A stretch of DNA of 64,000 nt, taken from positions 80,001-144,000 of the forward strand of contig NZ_CP018822.1 of NCBI RefSeq assembly GCF_002000985.1, given 5' to 3'. Positions 37,452-45,730 of this stretch are shown here, one piece after another (the first letter of the stretch is position 1; each line of letters starts with the position of its first letter). Under the pieces are notes generated by a model, which saw only the letters and a program-made list of their open reading frames with translations, did no database searches and had not been told where the DNA came from. The DNA is from Streptococcus gallolyticus subsp. gallolyticus DSM 16831 (GTDB lineage: Bacteria > Bacillota > Bacilli > Lactobacillales > Streptococcaceae). The position numbers were made by a program, and so were the translations under genes.

Positions 37452-38258
37452 ATGGTAAAAATAATTTTTAGTGATATTGACGGCACTCTTATTAATGATG
37501 CCTTGAAAGTGACGCCTAGGACACGCCAAGCCCTTCGTCATGCTGTTGATACAGGTATTTTATTTGTTCCAGTTTCGGCGCGTATGCCAGAGGCGATTAA
37601 GCCAATTTTGAAAGATTTTTTACCTGATGTACCCATGATTTCCTATAATGGTGCCCTCATCCAAGATGAACAAGGGCAAGTGATTGATAGCTGTCCGATG
37701 AGTCCACAAGAAGCGCAAGCGATTTGTCAGTATTTAGAAAAAGAAGTCTCTGACGTTGCTTGGAATGTTTACAGCGGTGAAAAGTGGTTGTCCCAAAACC
37801 GTGCTAATCGTTGGATTTCACGTGAAGAGCGCGTGGTGGGCTTAGCCTCTAAGGAAGCGAACTTGGAACAAATCGGTCGATTGCCAGAAGTTCATAAAAT
37901 CTTGTTAATGGGTGAACCAGAACGCATGGAAGCTTTGGAAAATAAGCTAAAAAGTCTCTATTCAGATTTATCAATTGCAAGGTCGCTGCCTTATTATATT
38001 GAAATTATGGCAAGTGGGATTCATAAAGGAAAGGCAGTCCAGACTTTGGCGCAGCATTACGAGGTTGATATGGCAGATACGCTTGCTTTTGGTGACAATT
38101 TTAACGATTTAGACATGCTAGAGGCAGTAGGTGAAGCTTATGTTATGGCAAATGCGCCTCAAGAAGTCAAGGAGCAAGTCGGACACGTAACAGCTAGTCA
38201 CAATCATGACGGTATTGCCTTAGTTCTGGAAAAACTTGGCATAAGTAGTTTCGAATAA
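37452..38258 (+). CDS. Cof-type HAD-superfamily phosphatase
   Basis: A 268-residue HAD hydrolase with motif I FSDIDGTLI (nucleophile Asp near residue 8), the type IIB cap in the middle, Lys in GIHKGKAVQ (about 197) and motif IV FGDNFNDLDML (about 216-226). Members dephosphorylate sugar phosphates or nucleotides; the exact substrate is unknown. The frame is open from 37398, but ATG 37452 has AGGAGG about 9 bases upstream and starts the family sequence. Confidence 0.88.
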   Translation: MVKIIFSDIDGTLINDALKVTPRTRQALRHAVDTGILFVPVSARMPEAIKPILKDFLPDVPMISYNGALIQDEQGQVIDSCPMSPQEAQAICQYLEKEVSDVAWNVYSGEKWLSQNRANRWISREERVVGLASKEANLEQIGRLPEVHKILLMGEPERMEALENKLKSLYSDLSIARSLPYYIEIMASGIHKGKAVQTLAQHYEVDMADTLAFGDNFNDLDMLEAVGEAYVMANAPQEVKEQVGHVTASHNHDGIALVLEKLGISSFE

Positions 38259-38266
38259 ATAGAGTA

Positions 38267-38294
38267 TAAAAAACACCTGCGGGTGTTTTTTAAA
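38267..38294. terminator. Bidirectional terminator between the HAD gene and the ABC exporter
   Basis: AAAAAACACC pairs with GGTGTTTTTT around TGCG. Confidence 0.88.
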
Positions 38295-38317
38295 ATTCGT
38301 TAGAGAAAATAATGTCT

Positions 38318-39961
38318 CTAAATGGGCTTTTTCTGTGAGATAAGTTTACCGTTTTTGAGTTCTAATATATCATCAAAATAAGGTATCATTTCTTCTGATA
38401 AGTGATGAGTGATTGAAATAATAGAATAATTTTTATCAGATAACAATTCTTTTTCAATGGACTGAGCCAATTTTGCATTCAAGCTAGAGGTGCTTTCGTC
38501 TAGTAGCAAGAAATGGCTGCCATTAAGAATAGCTCTTGCCAATGATAATCGTTGTTTTTGCCCACCTGATAGGTTTAAATCATTCTCACCAACCACAGTA
38601 TCTAATCCTTTAGGCAATTGTTTTATTTCGTTACTTAGTCCAACTTTATGAATAATAGTATCAATTTCTTCGTCAGAAAAGTCATTATCCAATAGAAGAT
38701 TTTCACGAATTGTTCCATTAAAAATATAAGGGAATTGCTCTATACAGGTTATTTGTGACCGTAAAGAACTACCGTTAATATCTTTGAGAGAATGATTGTC
38801 TAGCTCAATTGTTCCAGAATCGCAGTTAAGGCTACCATTTAGTAATTTGAAAAGAGTTGATTTTCCTGAACCGCTAGGTCCAACGATACAATACTTTTTC
38901 CTTTTTTGAAATTCATAGTTAGCATCGGATAAGATAGTGTGTTTATCGAAACTTAGTCCAACATTTTTTAAAGTTAATTGTGAGTTAAAATGGATAGTTG
39001 ACAATTTTTGATTTTCATCAACAATTTCTTTTTGAATACGCTCAAAAAAATTGGTATGTTTTTCAAAAATTGGAAAGACACCTTTTATGCTGATGATGCT
39101 TGATGATAAGTTACTAACACCATTAAAAATATTAACGCTGATTGTAGATACGGAAAGAATATCTCCGAAAGTTAATAATTTTTGAGCTACAAAAACTCCT
39201 GAAATAATCAAAGAACCAATTTGTCCTAAAACATTTCCGAGTGCTGCAAAAAATGTTGCAACTCCTACAATTTTGTAACTGGTAATTTCGGTGTTACAAA
39301 TTGTGTCTATTTCTTTGTTGGATTGAGATAATAAGAAGCTCTGCTTGTTCAGGGAGAACAGGTGATTAAAGCCTTCGTAAAGATTGCTAATATTAGCTGT
39401 GAAATGTTCTTGTTGCAGTGTTAAATTTTTGAAAGATGAAGCCATTCTTTTATCAACCGCTTTTGGCAAGATTAGGTTGACAATAGCTAAGACAATAATT
39501 GCCAACATTAACATCCAATTAACAAAAAATAAAGCAACAATTGAAAAAGTGACATTGATAATTGCTTCAACAATATTATAAAAATTTTGATAGCCTTCAC
39601 TTTCTATTCTACTAATGTCAGTTGTAAGCCATGAAATCATTTTTCCACTGGCATAGTCCGAGTTGTTATCAGGGTGGTGTTTGGCATATGCATCTGTAAT
39701 ATTTTTCCTAATATCCGATAGAATTTTTTGTCTAACATAGATTTCGTACCATGACTTAAAAGCAAATATGATGGTGTATATAAGGTACAAAATGGCACAA
39801 AGAATCACTTTAAAGACAAATAATCGTGTATTCCCTGATATTAAGCTATTGAAGGCATCTGCAGTTAGAAAAGCTGCTTTCAACTGTATAATTACAGAAA
39901 AGAGAATGATGAGTAGTAAGAAAAAGTTTTCTTTGTATCTTTGCCTAATATAAAAAAACAT
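38318..39961 (-). CDS. ABC exporter (fused membrane and ATPase domains) of the putative RiPP locus
   Basis: A 547-residue half-transporter with six hydrophobic segments in residues 1-300 and a nucleotide-binding domain with Walker A GPSGSGKST (about 359-367), signature LSGGQKQR (about 464-471), Walker B HFLLLDEST and the switch histidine in SITHH. There is no N-terminal C39 peptidase domain, so it would not remove a double-glycine leader itself. It lies 6 bases after the E1-like gene in the same operon, which suggests that it exports the modified peptide and perhaps gives self-immunity. Confidence 0.85.
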   Translation of the reverse strand: MFFYIRQRYKENFFLLLIILFSVIIQLKAAFLTADAFNSLISGNTRLFVFKVILCAILYLIYTIIFAFKSWYEIYVRQKILSDIRKNITDAYAKHHPDNNSDYASGKMISWLTTDISRIESEGYQNFYNIVEAIINVTFSIVALFFVNWMLMLAIIVLAIVNLILPKAVDKRMASSFKNLTLQQEHFTANISNLYEGFNHLFSLNKQSFLLSQSNKEIDTICNTEITSYKIVGVATFFAALGNVLGQIGSLIISGVFVAQKLLTFGDILSVSTISVNIFNGVSNLSSSIISIKGVFPIFEKHTNFFERIQKEIVDENQKLSTIHFNSQLTLKNVGLSFDKHTILSDANYEFQKRKKYCIVGPSGSGKSTLFKLLNGSLNCDSGTIELDNHSLKDINGSSLRSQITCIEQFPYIFNGTIRENLLLDNDFSDEEIDTIIHKVGLSNEIKQLPKGLDTVVGENDLNLSGGQKQRLSLARAILNGSHFLLLDESTSSLNAKLAQSIEKELLSDKNYSIISITHHLSEEMIPYFDDILELKNGKLISQKKPI

Positions 39962-39967
39962 TAAGTT

Positions 39968-40927
39968 CTATACCTCCTCTTTCCATTTTAAGCAGTCATC
40001 AACAAAGTTATGTTCAGCAACTTTTATTTTTTTATTAACAAAAGGCGAAATAATTAATTGCCCAATCATAAAAGCAGACATATACCCATTCATGATGCTA
40101 CCACTATTCTCATTAATATTGTTATTACCCAATTTTGTAATATCTTCAATATAATCAGAAAATAATTTAGCAGTTTCAAAGGAATCAACTACATATGCAG
40201 TTTGAAGTAATGGACCGTATCCAGATTCAATAACCTTACAAGCTAGTTTATTTTCCATAATTGATTGTGCTAATTTCTTCATTAAAGTATAATCATCAGC
40301 AGCATTAATGATTATATCCTCTTTTTTAAGTTTGTTAGTTATTTGATGTAGTTGAATAGGAGTAATACAATGTGGAACTGTTTTTACATCTGCTAAAACT
40401 CTGTATCTTTTTTTCATCACATCTACCTTTAAATTTCCGATATCACTAACAAAGTAGGACTGTGCATATAAATTCTTTTCTTCTACTATATCACCATCAA
40501 TGATAATAAAATGTTGAAATCCTATTCTAACCAACATATCTAGTGCATGACTACCTACTGTTCCTAATCCAATTATAACAATCGTACAAGCTTCAGCGTA
40601 CGTTTTAAAATCAACAAAGTTTGTATTAGGAAAACAGTTTAAAAAGGTGTCTGTTCGAGTAAGAGGCGTAGGAGTATCAAAAGACTGTAAAAAGTTTTTT
40701 GATTTTAAATAATTTAAAGTATCTTTCTTTTCCACGGCAGTTAATTTAGGATAGTCAGCAATTTCCTGTTCACTTTTAAAATCCGATAAAAATTTAAAAA
40801 AAAGAAAAATGTCAGTGTTTTTATCTGTATTTATCGCTAATTGAAGTTTTTTATTTCCCTCATAAACTATGATTCCATTATCTCTAAGCGACCAGTTTAG
40901 TTCCTTTTTTAACCTAAAATAAGTCAT
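39968..40927 (-). CDS. E1/ThiF-like adenylating enzyme with an N-terminal PqqD-like extension (putative RiPP maturase)
   Basis: A 319-residue protein. Residues 115-319 form an E1/ThiF/MccB-type domain: the nucleotide loop GLGTVGS (120-126), IIDGDIVEEKNL with Asp144, Asp146 and Asn152, the conserved Lys167 in GNLKVDV and INAADDY (208-213). Residues 1-85 are small and mixed (VYEGNKKLQLAINTD...FLKFLSDF...SKNFLQSF) and resemble the PqqD/RRE peptide-binding domains fused to such enzymes; that assignment is inference. No CxxC zinc pairs are present. E1 enzymes activate a C-terminal carboxylate as acyl-AMP. The ribosome binding site AAGGAA lies close to the ATG. Confidence 0.78.
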   Translation of the reverse strand: MTYFRLKKELNWSLRDNGIIVYEGNKKLQLAINTDKNTDIFLFFKFLSDFKSEQEIADYPKLTAVEKKDTLNYLKSKNFLQSFDTPTPLTRTDTFLNCFPNTNFVDFKTYAEACTIVIIGLGTVGSHALDMLVRIGFQHFIIIDGDIVEEKNLYAQSYFVSDIGNLKVDVMKKRYRVLADVKTVPHCITPIQLHQITNKLKKEDIIINAADDYTLMKKLAQSIMENKLACKVIESGYGPLLQTAYVVDSFETAKLFSDYIEDITKLGNNNINENSGSIMNGYMSAFMIGQLIISPFVNKKIKVAEHNFVDDCLKWKEEV

Positions 40928-40961
40928 AAATTCCTTCCCTATTATAAAATCATCATAAAAT

Positions 40962-40993
40962 AAAAAAGCCTAGAAATAATAAGTTTCTAGGCT
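40962..40993 (-). terminator. Internal terminator between the peptide gene and the E1-like gene
   Basis: On the minus strand AGCCTAGAAA pairs perfectly with TTTCTAGGCT and is followed by TTTTTAT. Placed between precursor and enzyme, it should give many copies of the short peptide message and partial read-through into the biosynthetic genes. Confidence 0.8.
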
Positions 40994-41004
40994 ATTCAGA
41001 AAAA

Positions 41005-41079
41005 TTATTTGCAAACAATACAGATATTGATTTCTTTTTCTGAACGCGCCACATTGAATTTTGATTCACGAAATTCCAT
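41005..41079 (-). CDS. Putative RiPP precursor peptide, 24 residues, C-terminal CxxCK
   Basis: Starting at ATG 41079 with AGAGGAG six bases upstream, the gene encodes a 24-residue peptide. It has a charged first half (MEFRESKFNVARSEK) and the ending INICIVCK. It is preceded by a TATAAT at 41098-41103 and followed by a terminator hairpin, so it is an expression unit of its own. A polar leader, two cysteines near the C-terminus and an adjacent E1-like enzyme plus exporter make it a candidate precursor for a ribosomally made, modified peptide. I do not recognise the family. Confidence 0.72.
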   Translation of the reverse strand: MEFRESKFNVARSEKEINICIVCK

Positions 41080-41097
41080 AATATTCTCCTCTCTTAA

Positions 41098-41103
41098 ATT
41101 ATA
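41098..41103 (-). promoter_or_regulatory. -10 element of the putative RiPP operon
   Basis: TATAAT on the minus strand lies 19 bases before the peptide gene. The -35 region (TGTTAA at 41119-41124, 15-bp spacing) is poor, which suggests activation by a regulator. Confidence 0.5.
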
Positions 41104-41224
41104 ATTTACAGAATAATTTTAACATTGCAAAAAGTATATGTCAATAATACATAAGTATATATATTTAGGCATTGTTGTTAGCACGTCAATCGATAAAGTG
41201 CTATTTTTATTATTTCTGACTGAA

Positions 41225-41253
41225 TTGTCCGTATAATTTAAACGTGTTATAAT
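41225..41253 (+). promoter_or_regulatory. Promoter of the sugar-receptor/two-component operon
   Basis: TTGTCC (41225-41230), a 17-bp spacer and TATAAT (41248-41253). A hairpin with a T-run (TAGCAC/GTGCTA, 41179-41208) lies just upstream and may insulate it. Confidence 0.6.
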
Positions 41254-41305
41254 TAAGGCGAATATAGCTATCAGTGGTCTCTTGGTTTTATTGAAAAGGT
41301 ATGAG

Positions 41306-42271
41306 ATGAAAAAACGGAAATATATCGGTGTTTTGATAAGCGCTTTTATTGGGGTTCTTGCCATTGTTGGGGTTTATTGGAACTATAAAATGGTTCCTTC
41401 AAATGAAAATCAGGTTAAGATTGGTGCGACCTACATGACCATGAACAATGATTTTTACAAGGTATTGAACAACGAGGTTGAAAAAATTGTTGAGGAAAAT
41501 AATGATATTTTGTACACTAGAGACCCTGCTTTGGACGTTGATAAACAAACGCAACAGATTGAATCGTTTATTGAAAAGGGTGTTAATATCATTATCATCA
41601 ATCCTGTTGATGCAAACAGTCAAAAATTAATAAAAGCTTTGAAGAAAGCGAAAAGAGCTGGGATAAAAATTGTTGTTGTCGATAGTCAACTATCAGATGA
41701 TTCTTCAGTAGATACGACGATTGTATCGGATAATTATCAAGCTGGTGTTTTATGCGCTCAAAATTTAATGCAGACGCAGTCAAGTGCCAAAATTTTGTTA
41801 TTGGAACATCAAAATGCAGTATCAGCAGTAGATCGTATCAATGGATTTTTAGATACGATTGAAGGAAATGATGCCTATCAAGTGGTTGACCGCAAGGATT
41901 GCCTAGGGCAAACCGAAATAGCGATGCCGCAAGTGGAATCGGTCATCGCTTCAGGGGTCGAATTTGACACGGTGATGGCGCTTAATGACCAAGTGGCTAT
42001 CGGAGCTTTGGCTGCAATTGAAAATTCAAATGTGACAACATCGATTAAAATCTATGGTGTAGATGGTTCGCCAGATATGAAAAATTTATTGGCAACGACG
42101 AGTTCAATTCAAGCAACAGTAGCTCAATCGCCGTTAACAATCGGTAAACGAGCGATTCAGGCGGGTTACTCGCTATATCACAACAAATCAGTAGATAAGG
42201 AAATTGTCATTCCAGTTGAATTTATGACTAGTGAGAACGTTTCTGACTTTGATTTAGCGGGGTGGCAATGA
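41306..42271 (+). CDS. RbsB-like sugar-binding receptor, membrane-anchored
   Basis: A periplasmic-binding-protein-like 1 domain (ribose/galactose type) behind an N-terminal membrane helix (YIGVLISAFIGVLAIVGVYW). INPVDANSQKLIKALKKAKRAGIKIVVVDSQ and LNDQVAIGALAAIENS are family landmarks. There is no lipobox and no ABC permease nearby. I infer that it presents a bound sugar to the adjacent histidine kinase. ATG 41306 (AAAGG upstream) is preferred over the open frame from 41282. The stop overlaps the kinase start. Confidence 0.85.
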   Translation: MKKRKYIGVLISAFIGVLAIVGVYWNYKMVPSNENQVKIGATYMTMNNDFYKVLNNEVEKIVEENNDILYTRDPALDVDKQTQQIESFIEKGVNIIIINPVDANSQKLIKALKKAKRAGIKIVVVDSQLSDDSSVDTTIVSDNYQAGVLCAQNLMQTQSSAKILLLEHQNAVSAVDRINGFLDTIEGNDAYQVVDRKDCLGQTEIAMPQVESVIASGVEFDTVMALNDQVAIGALAAIENSNVTTSIKIYGVDGSPDMKNLLATTSSIQATVAQSPLTIGKRAIQAGYSLYHNKSVDKEIVIPVEFMTSENVSDFDLAGWQ

Positions 42272-43587
42272 TGAAAGCTTTGAAAAATATTGATTTTGCA
42301 AAACGTGCCCTGATTATTATTAATTTCTTGGCGGTGTTATTTTATAGCTCAGTTTATTTGTCAGCTACAAAGTACATTATTGACAATGGTTTGAGTCGTT
42401 CTTTATTAGAAGAAATTAGCGTCATTCCAAGTTCACCAGAGCGAATTTTTTGGTTGTCAAATCTCTTTTTTGCAGGGCTTTTACTTGTTATTTATATCAG
42501 AAATCAAAAGTTTAAAAAAGGGACAACGGCGCGTGATTGGTTTGCGATTTTTGAGGTGCTCTTGTTGTTAGCTACCTTTGTAGCGCTGCAATTTTCCTAT
42601 AACGGTTTAATTTTGCTTGTTTTTATGGATATCTTTTTCTCTTACACGGATTTTTACACGTTTCGTGAGAAAAAGTCATGGTTGCTCTTTATTGTCGCTA
42701 GTTTCGGTGCGCTTTTGCTGTCAAATTATGACGTCTTGTCGCTTCTGATTAGAACGCCTGATTTGGATGTTTATATCGGATTTTTCCCTGCAAGCACGCG
42801 TTTAGTGATTCTTTTCATCAAAAATTGTCTGGTATCGCTAAATATTATCATTTTCATTATTTCTTTAGTGACTTACATTGTTTATTCGGTGACTGAAAAC
42901 CATAAGATTGAGGAAGAATTGCTCATGGCTTCGCAGGCAAATACGCGTTTGAAAGAATACGTGGCGGTGTCTGAAAAAATTACTGAGGATAGGGAACGCA
43001 GGCGTATTGCGCGTGAAATTCACGATACTATTGGTCATGCCTTGACAGGCATTTCTGCGGGAATTGATGCGGTGATTGTCTTGATTGACCTTGACCCAAA
43101 TAACGCTAAAAAGCAATTGACCAATGTTTCCAACGTTGTGCGAGAAGGGATTGTTGATGTTAGGCGCTCGCTGAATAAAATGCGTCCAGGTGCTCTGGAA
43201 AACCGCAGTTTAAAAGACGCTATTGAAAAAATGCTTGCCGAGTATCAAGAATTATCGCATTTGCAGATTGATTTGAATTATCAGTGGGACAATGTTGATT
43301 TTGACAAAACAAAAGAAGATGTCATTTTCCGTGTCATTCAAGAATCTGTGACCAATTCTTTGCGTCATGGACGAGCAACTGAAATTAAGATTAGTATGCT
43401 AAATGAAGATGATTACGTTTTGCTCATTAAAGATAATGGAGTGGGGAGCGAAACGATTCAATACGGTTTTGGGTTGACCCAAATGACGGAACGTTTAGCC
43501 ATTATTGGTGGTCGTGTCCAATTTTCAGGTGAGGATGGTTTTGCCACAACGATTCATATCCCTAAAATAAAAGGAGAAGAAGAATGA
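42268..43587 (+). CDS. Sensor histidine kinase, HisKA_3/LiaS-DesK class
   Basis: About 439 residues, with roughly six membrane helices in residues 1-210. The dimerisation/phosphoacceptor helix is RRRIAREIHDTIGHALTGI (His near 252) and the ATPase domain has NGVGSETIQYGFGLTQM (about 394-410). There is no large extracellular sensor domain, consistent with input from the neighbouring binding protein. The start at ATG 42268 overlaps the receptor stop (ATGA); ATG 42271 is an alternative. It overlaps the response-regulator start by four bases. Confidence 0.88.
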   Translation: MMKALKNIDFAKRALIIINFLAVLFYSSVYLSATKYIIDNGLSRSLLEEISVIPSSPERIFWLSNLFFAGLLLVIYIRNQKFKKGTTARDWFAIFEVLLLLATFVALQFSYNGLILLVFMDIFFSYTDFYTFREKKSWLLFIVASFGALLLSNYDVLSLLIRTPDLDVYIGFFPASTRLVILFIKNCLVSLNIIIFIISLVTYIVYSVTENHKIEEELLMASQANTRLKEYVAVSEKITEDRERRRIAREIHDTIGHALTGISAGIDAVIVLIDLDPNNAKKQLTNVSNVVREGIVDVRRSLNKMRPGALENRSLKDAIEKMLAEYQELSHLQIDLNYQWDNVDFDKTKEDVIFRVIQESVTNSLRHGRATEIKISMLNEDDYVLLIKDNGVGSETIQYGFGLTQMTERLAIIGGRVQFSGEDGFATTIHIPKIKGEEE

Positions 43588-44267
43588 TACGAGTATTAAT
43601 TGCAGACGACCAAGAATTGATTAGAGAGTCGTTAAAAATTGTCTTGTCTGCCTATCCTGATATCGAAGTTGTTGGCGCGGTGAGTGATGGGACAGAGGTT
43701 TTGGAAGCTCTACCGACTAGCAAACCAGACGTGATTTTAATGGATATTCGTATGCCAAAAATGGACGGTGTTTTGTGTACCAAAGCTGTTAAAGAACATT
43801 TTCCAAATACGAAGGTGATTATCCTAACGACTTTTGATGATGATGATTTTATTTATAGCGCTCTAAAATATGGTGCCAGTGGTTATTTGCTGAAGGGAAC
43901 TTCGATGGATGAATTGCATGATGCGGTGGTGACGGTTAATGACGGACGTGCCATGCTAAATCCAGATATTGCCACAAAAGTTTTTAAACTTTTTTCACAA
44001 ATGGCGCAATCAAACTTTGCTATCCAAGTTGATGATGCGCTAACGACTGATATTAGTAAAATGGAGTGGCGCATTATACAGCAGATTGGTTTTGGATTGT
44101 CCAATAAAGAAATTGCTGCCAAACTGTATCTGTCGGAAGGAACCGTTAGAAATTATCTATCTAACATCCTTTCTAAGTTGAATTTGCGTGACCGTACGCA
44201 GCTTGCTATTTGGGCGGTGCAGACAGGTGTCACCTTGAAATCATTTGAGGAAGATGACCATGACTAA
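43584..44267 (+). CDS. NarL/LuxR-family response regulator
   Basis: A 227-residue regulator with a receiver domain (acidic pocket Asp8/Asp9, phosphoacceptor Asp54 in ILMDIRMPKMDG, Thr near 82, Lys near 104) and a C-terminal LuxR-type HTH (IGFGLSNKEIAAKLYLSEGTVRNYLSNIL, about 168-196). It is the output partner of the kinase. The 12-bp repeats upstream of the next operon (45619-45674) are candidate targets. Confidence 0.92.
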   Translation: MIRVLIADDQELIRESLKIVLSAYPDIEVVGAVSDGTEVLEALPTSKPDVILMDIRMPKMDGVLCTKAVKEHFPNTKVIILTTFDDDDFIYSALKYGASGYLLKGTSMDELHDAVVTVNDGRAMLNPDIATKVFKLFSQMAQSNFAIQVDDALTTDISKMEWRIIQQIGFGLSNKEIAAKLYLSEGTVRNYLSNILSKLNLRDRTQLAIWAVQTGVTLKSFEEDDHD

Positions 44268-45564
44268 ACTCAAAAAATATTACAAATGGTTATTGCTACC
44301 GCTACTAGTAATTGTCATTGGGAGTGCTGCTTTTATTTATCATCAAACACACCAGAAAATCATTTTAAAAATCGGCATTTATGCAGGAAGTAGCTGGGAT
44401 GTGCCGAATGGAAATGATTATAAAGTCATTGACACTGCGATTTCACGCTTTGAAAAATTGCACCCAAATGTCGAGGTGGTCTATGAGAGTGGTATTTCAA
44501 AGGATGATTATTCTGATTGGTTAACAGACCAGATTGTTGCAGGAACACAGCCAGATGTTTTTATCGTGCCAGAAGATGACTTTAACCTCTTGTCATCAAC
44601 AGGTGCACTTGCTAAGTTGGATGAGCATATTAGTACGAGCTTTGATGATTCGATATTTTATGAATCCTCTTATAAGGCAGGAAATTACAATAATACGCAG
44701 TACGCTTTGCCATTTGAAAGCAATCCAACCATGATGTGTATTAATATTGAACTTTTGGAAAAAGAGGGAATTTCGATTCCAGATTCTGGGTGGACTTTAG
44801 AGGACTTTTACAATATTTGCAAGCAAGTGACCAAGGATACTGACGGTGATGGGGTGATTGACCAGTATGGCTGTACAGGCTACACTTGGCAACAAGCTGT
44901 CGCTGCCTATGGTGCGAAGCTATTTAACACAACGGGAACGAAAGCTTATTTTGACAGTGATGACGTGAAAAATGCCCTTTCCTTGATTACGCAACTCAAT
45001 GCCCTTAGTGGCAATTATGAGGTCACTTCACAAGATTTTGACGAAGGAAAGGTTGCTTTTTTGCCAATGACTTTGGCAGAATATCGCACTTATAAACCTT
45101 ATCCTTATCATGTTGCGAAATATTCTAGCTTCTCATGGTCTTGTGTGACAATGCCAGCAAGTAGTGAGGACGGCGATGCAACGCAAGTCGCAACATCACT
45201 TTATGCCATGTCCTCAAAAACCAAACACCGTACCTTGGCGTGGGAATTTTTGCAATTACTCTGTACCGATGTGGACATTCAACAATCAGTCTTTGATTAT
45301 TCGCAAGGGGCATCTGTTTTGAAAAGTGTGATGCAAAGTGACGCCACGAAAGAAAAACTAAAAGAGGATGGTTTTGGTTCAGATTCTTTGACGGTTTCAA
45401 CATTGGATTCAATGCTTAGTCAGGGAATTACCCAGCCAACCTTTAAAACGTATAACACCGTACTGGAACAAGCAGACTATTTGATTACCAAATCCATTGC
45501 CAATAACAGTATCGAGACAGATTTGTTTACAATCCAAAAGACAATAGAAGACAGTTTGAAATAA
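44260..45564 (+). CDS. Extracellular solute-binding protein, family 1, membrane-anchored
   Basis: An about 434-residue protein with an N-terminal membrane helix (KWLLLPLLVIVIGSAAFIY) and a type 1 carbohydrate-binding fold (KIGIYAGSSWDVPNGNDYKVIDTAISRFEKLHP..., DVFIVPEDDF, LPFESNPTMMCINIELLEKEGI). No permease or ATPase gene accompanies it, so it may act as a second receptor for the two-component system rather than in transport. ATG 44260 is preferred (GAGGA upstream); the frame is open from TTG 44245. It overlaps the regulator gene by 8 bases and ends the operon. Confidence 0.83.
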   Translation: MTKLKKYYKWLLLPLLVIVIGSAAFIYHQTHQKIILKIGIYAGSSWDVPNGNDYKVIDTAISRFEKLHPNVEVVYESGISKDDYSDWLTDQIVAGTQPDVFIVPEDDFNLLSSTGALAKLDEHISTSFDDSIFYESSYKAGNYNNTQYALPFESNPTMMCINIELLEKEGISIPDSGWTLEDFYNICKQVTKDTDGDGVIDQYGCTGYTWQQAVAAYGAKLFNTTGTKAYFDSDDVKNALSLITQLNALSGNYEVTSQDFDEGKVAFLPMTLAEYRTYKPYPYHVAKYSSFSWSCVTMPASSEDGDATQVATSLYAMSSKTKHRTLAWEFLQLLCTDVDIQQSVFDYSQGASVLKSVMQSDATKEKLKEDGFGSDSLTVSTLDSMLSQGITQPTFKTYNTVLEQADYLITKSIANNSIETDLFTIQKTIEDSLK

Positions 45565-45572
45565 TCTTGATG

Positions 45573-45605
45573 ACATCTGGAGAGTTTGATCCCCAGATGT
45601 TTTTG
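45573..45605 (+). terminator. Terminator of the receptor/two-component operon
   Basis: ACATCTGG (45573-45580) pairs with CCAGATGT (45593-45600), followed by TTTTT. Confidence 0.85.
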
Positions 45606-45618
45606 TTTGCTTTCAAAA

Positions 45619-45674
45619 TGACAAATGTCACATTCGAGGTGATAATTGTCATCAAAAGAAAGTGACAAATGAGA
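45619..45674 (+). promoter_or_regulatory. Three phased 12-bp operator-like repeats upstream of the PTS operon
   Basis: TGACAAATGTCA (45619-45630, perfect palindrome), TGATAATTGTCA (45640-45651) and TGACAAATGAGA (45663-45674, left half conserved) start 21 and 23 bp apart. They lie between the terminator of the two-component operon and the PTS promoter, where a LuxR-type activator would bind on one face of the helix. Confidence 0.6.
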
Positions 45675-45677
45675 GTG

Positions 45678-45691
45678 TGAAAACGCTTTAT
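45678..45691 (+). promoter_or_regulatory. CcpA cre site of the PTS operon
   Basis: TGAAAACGCTTTAT fits the cre consensus in most positions and lies between the phased repeats and the EIIA start, so glucose repression is likely. Confidence 0.6.
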
Positions 45692-45730
45692 TTAAGACTA
45701 AAATAAAAGACAGATAAGGAGATAAGTTCT

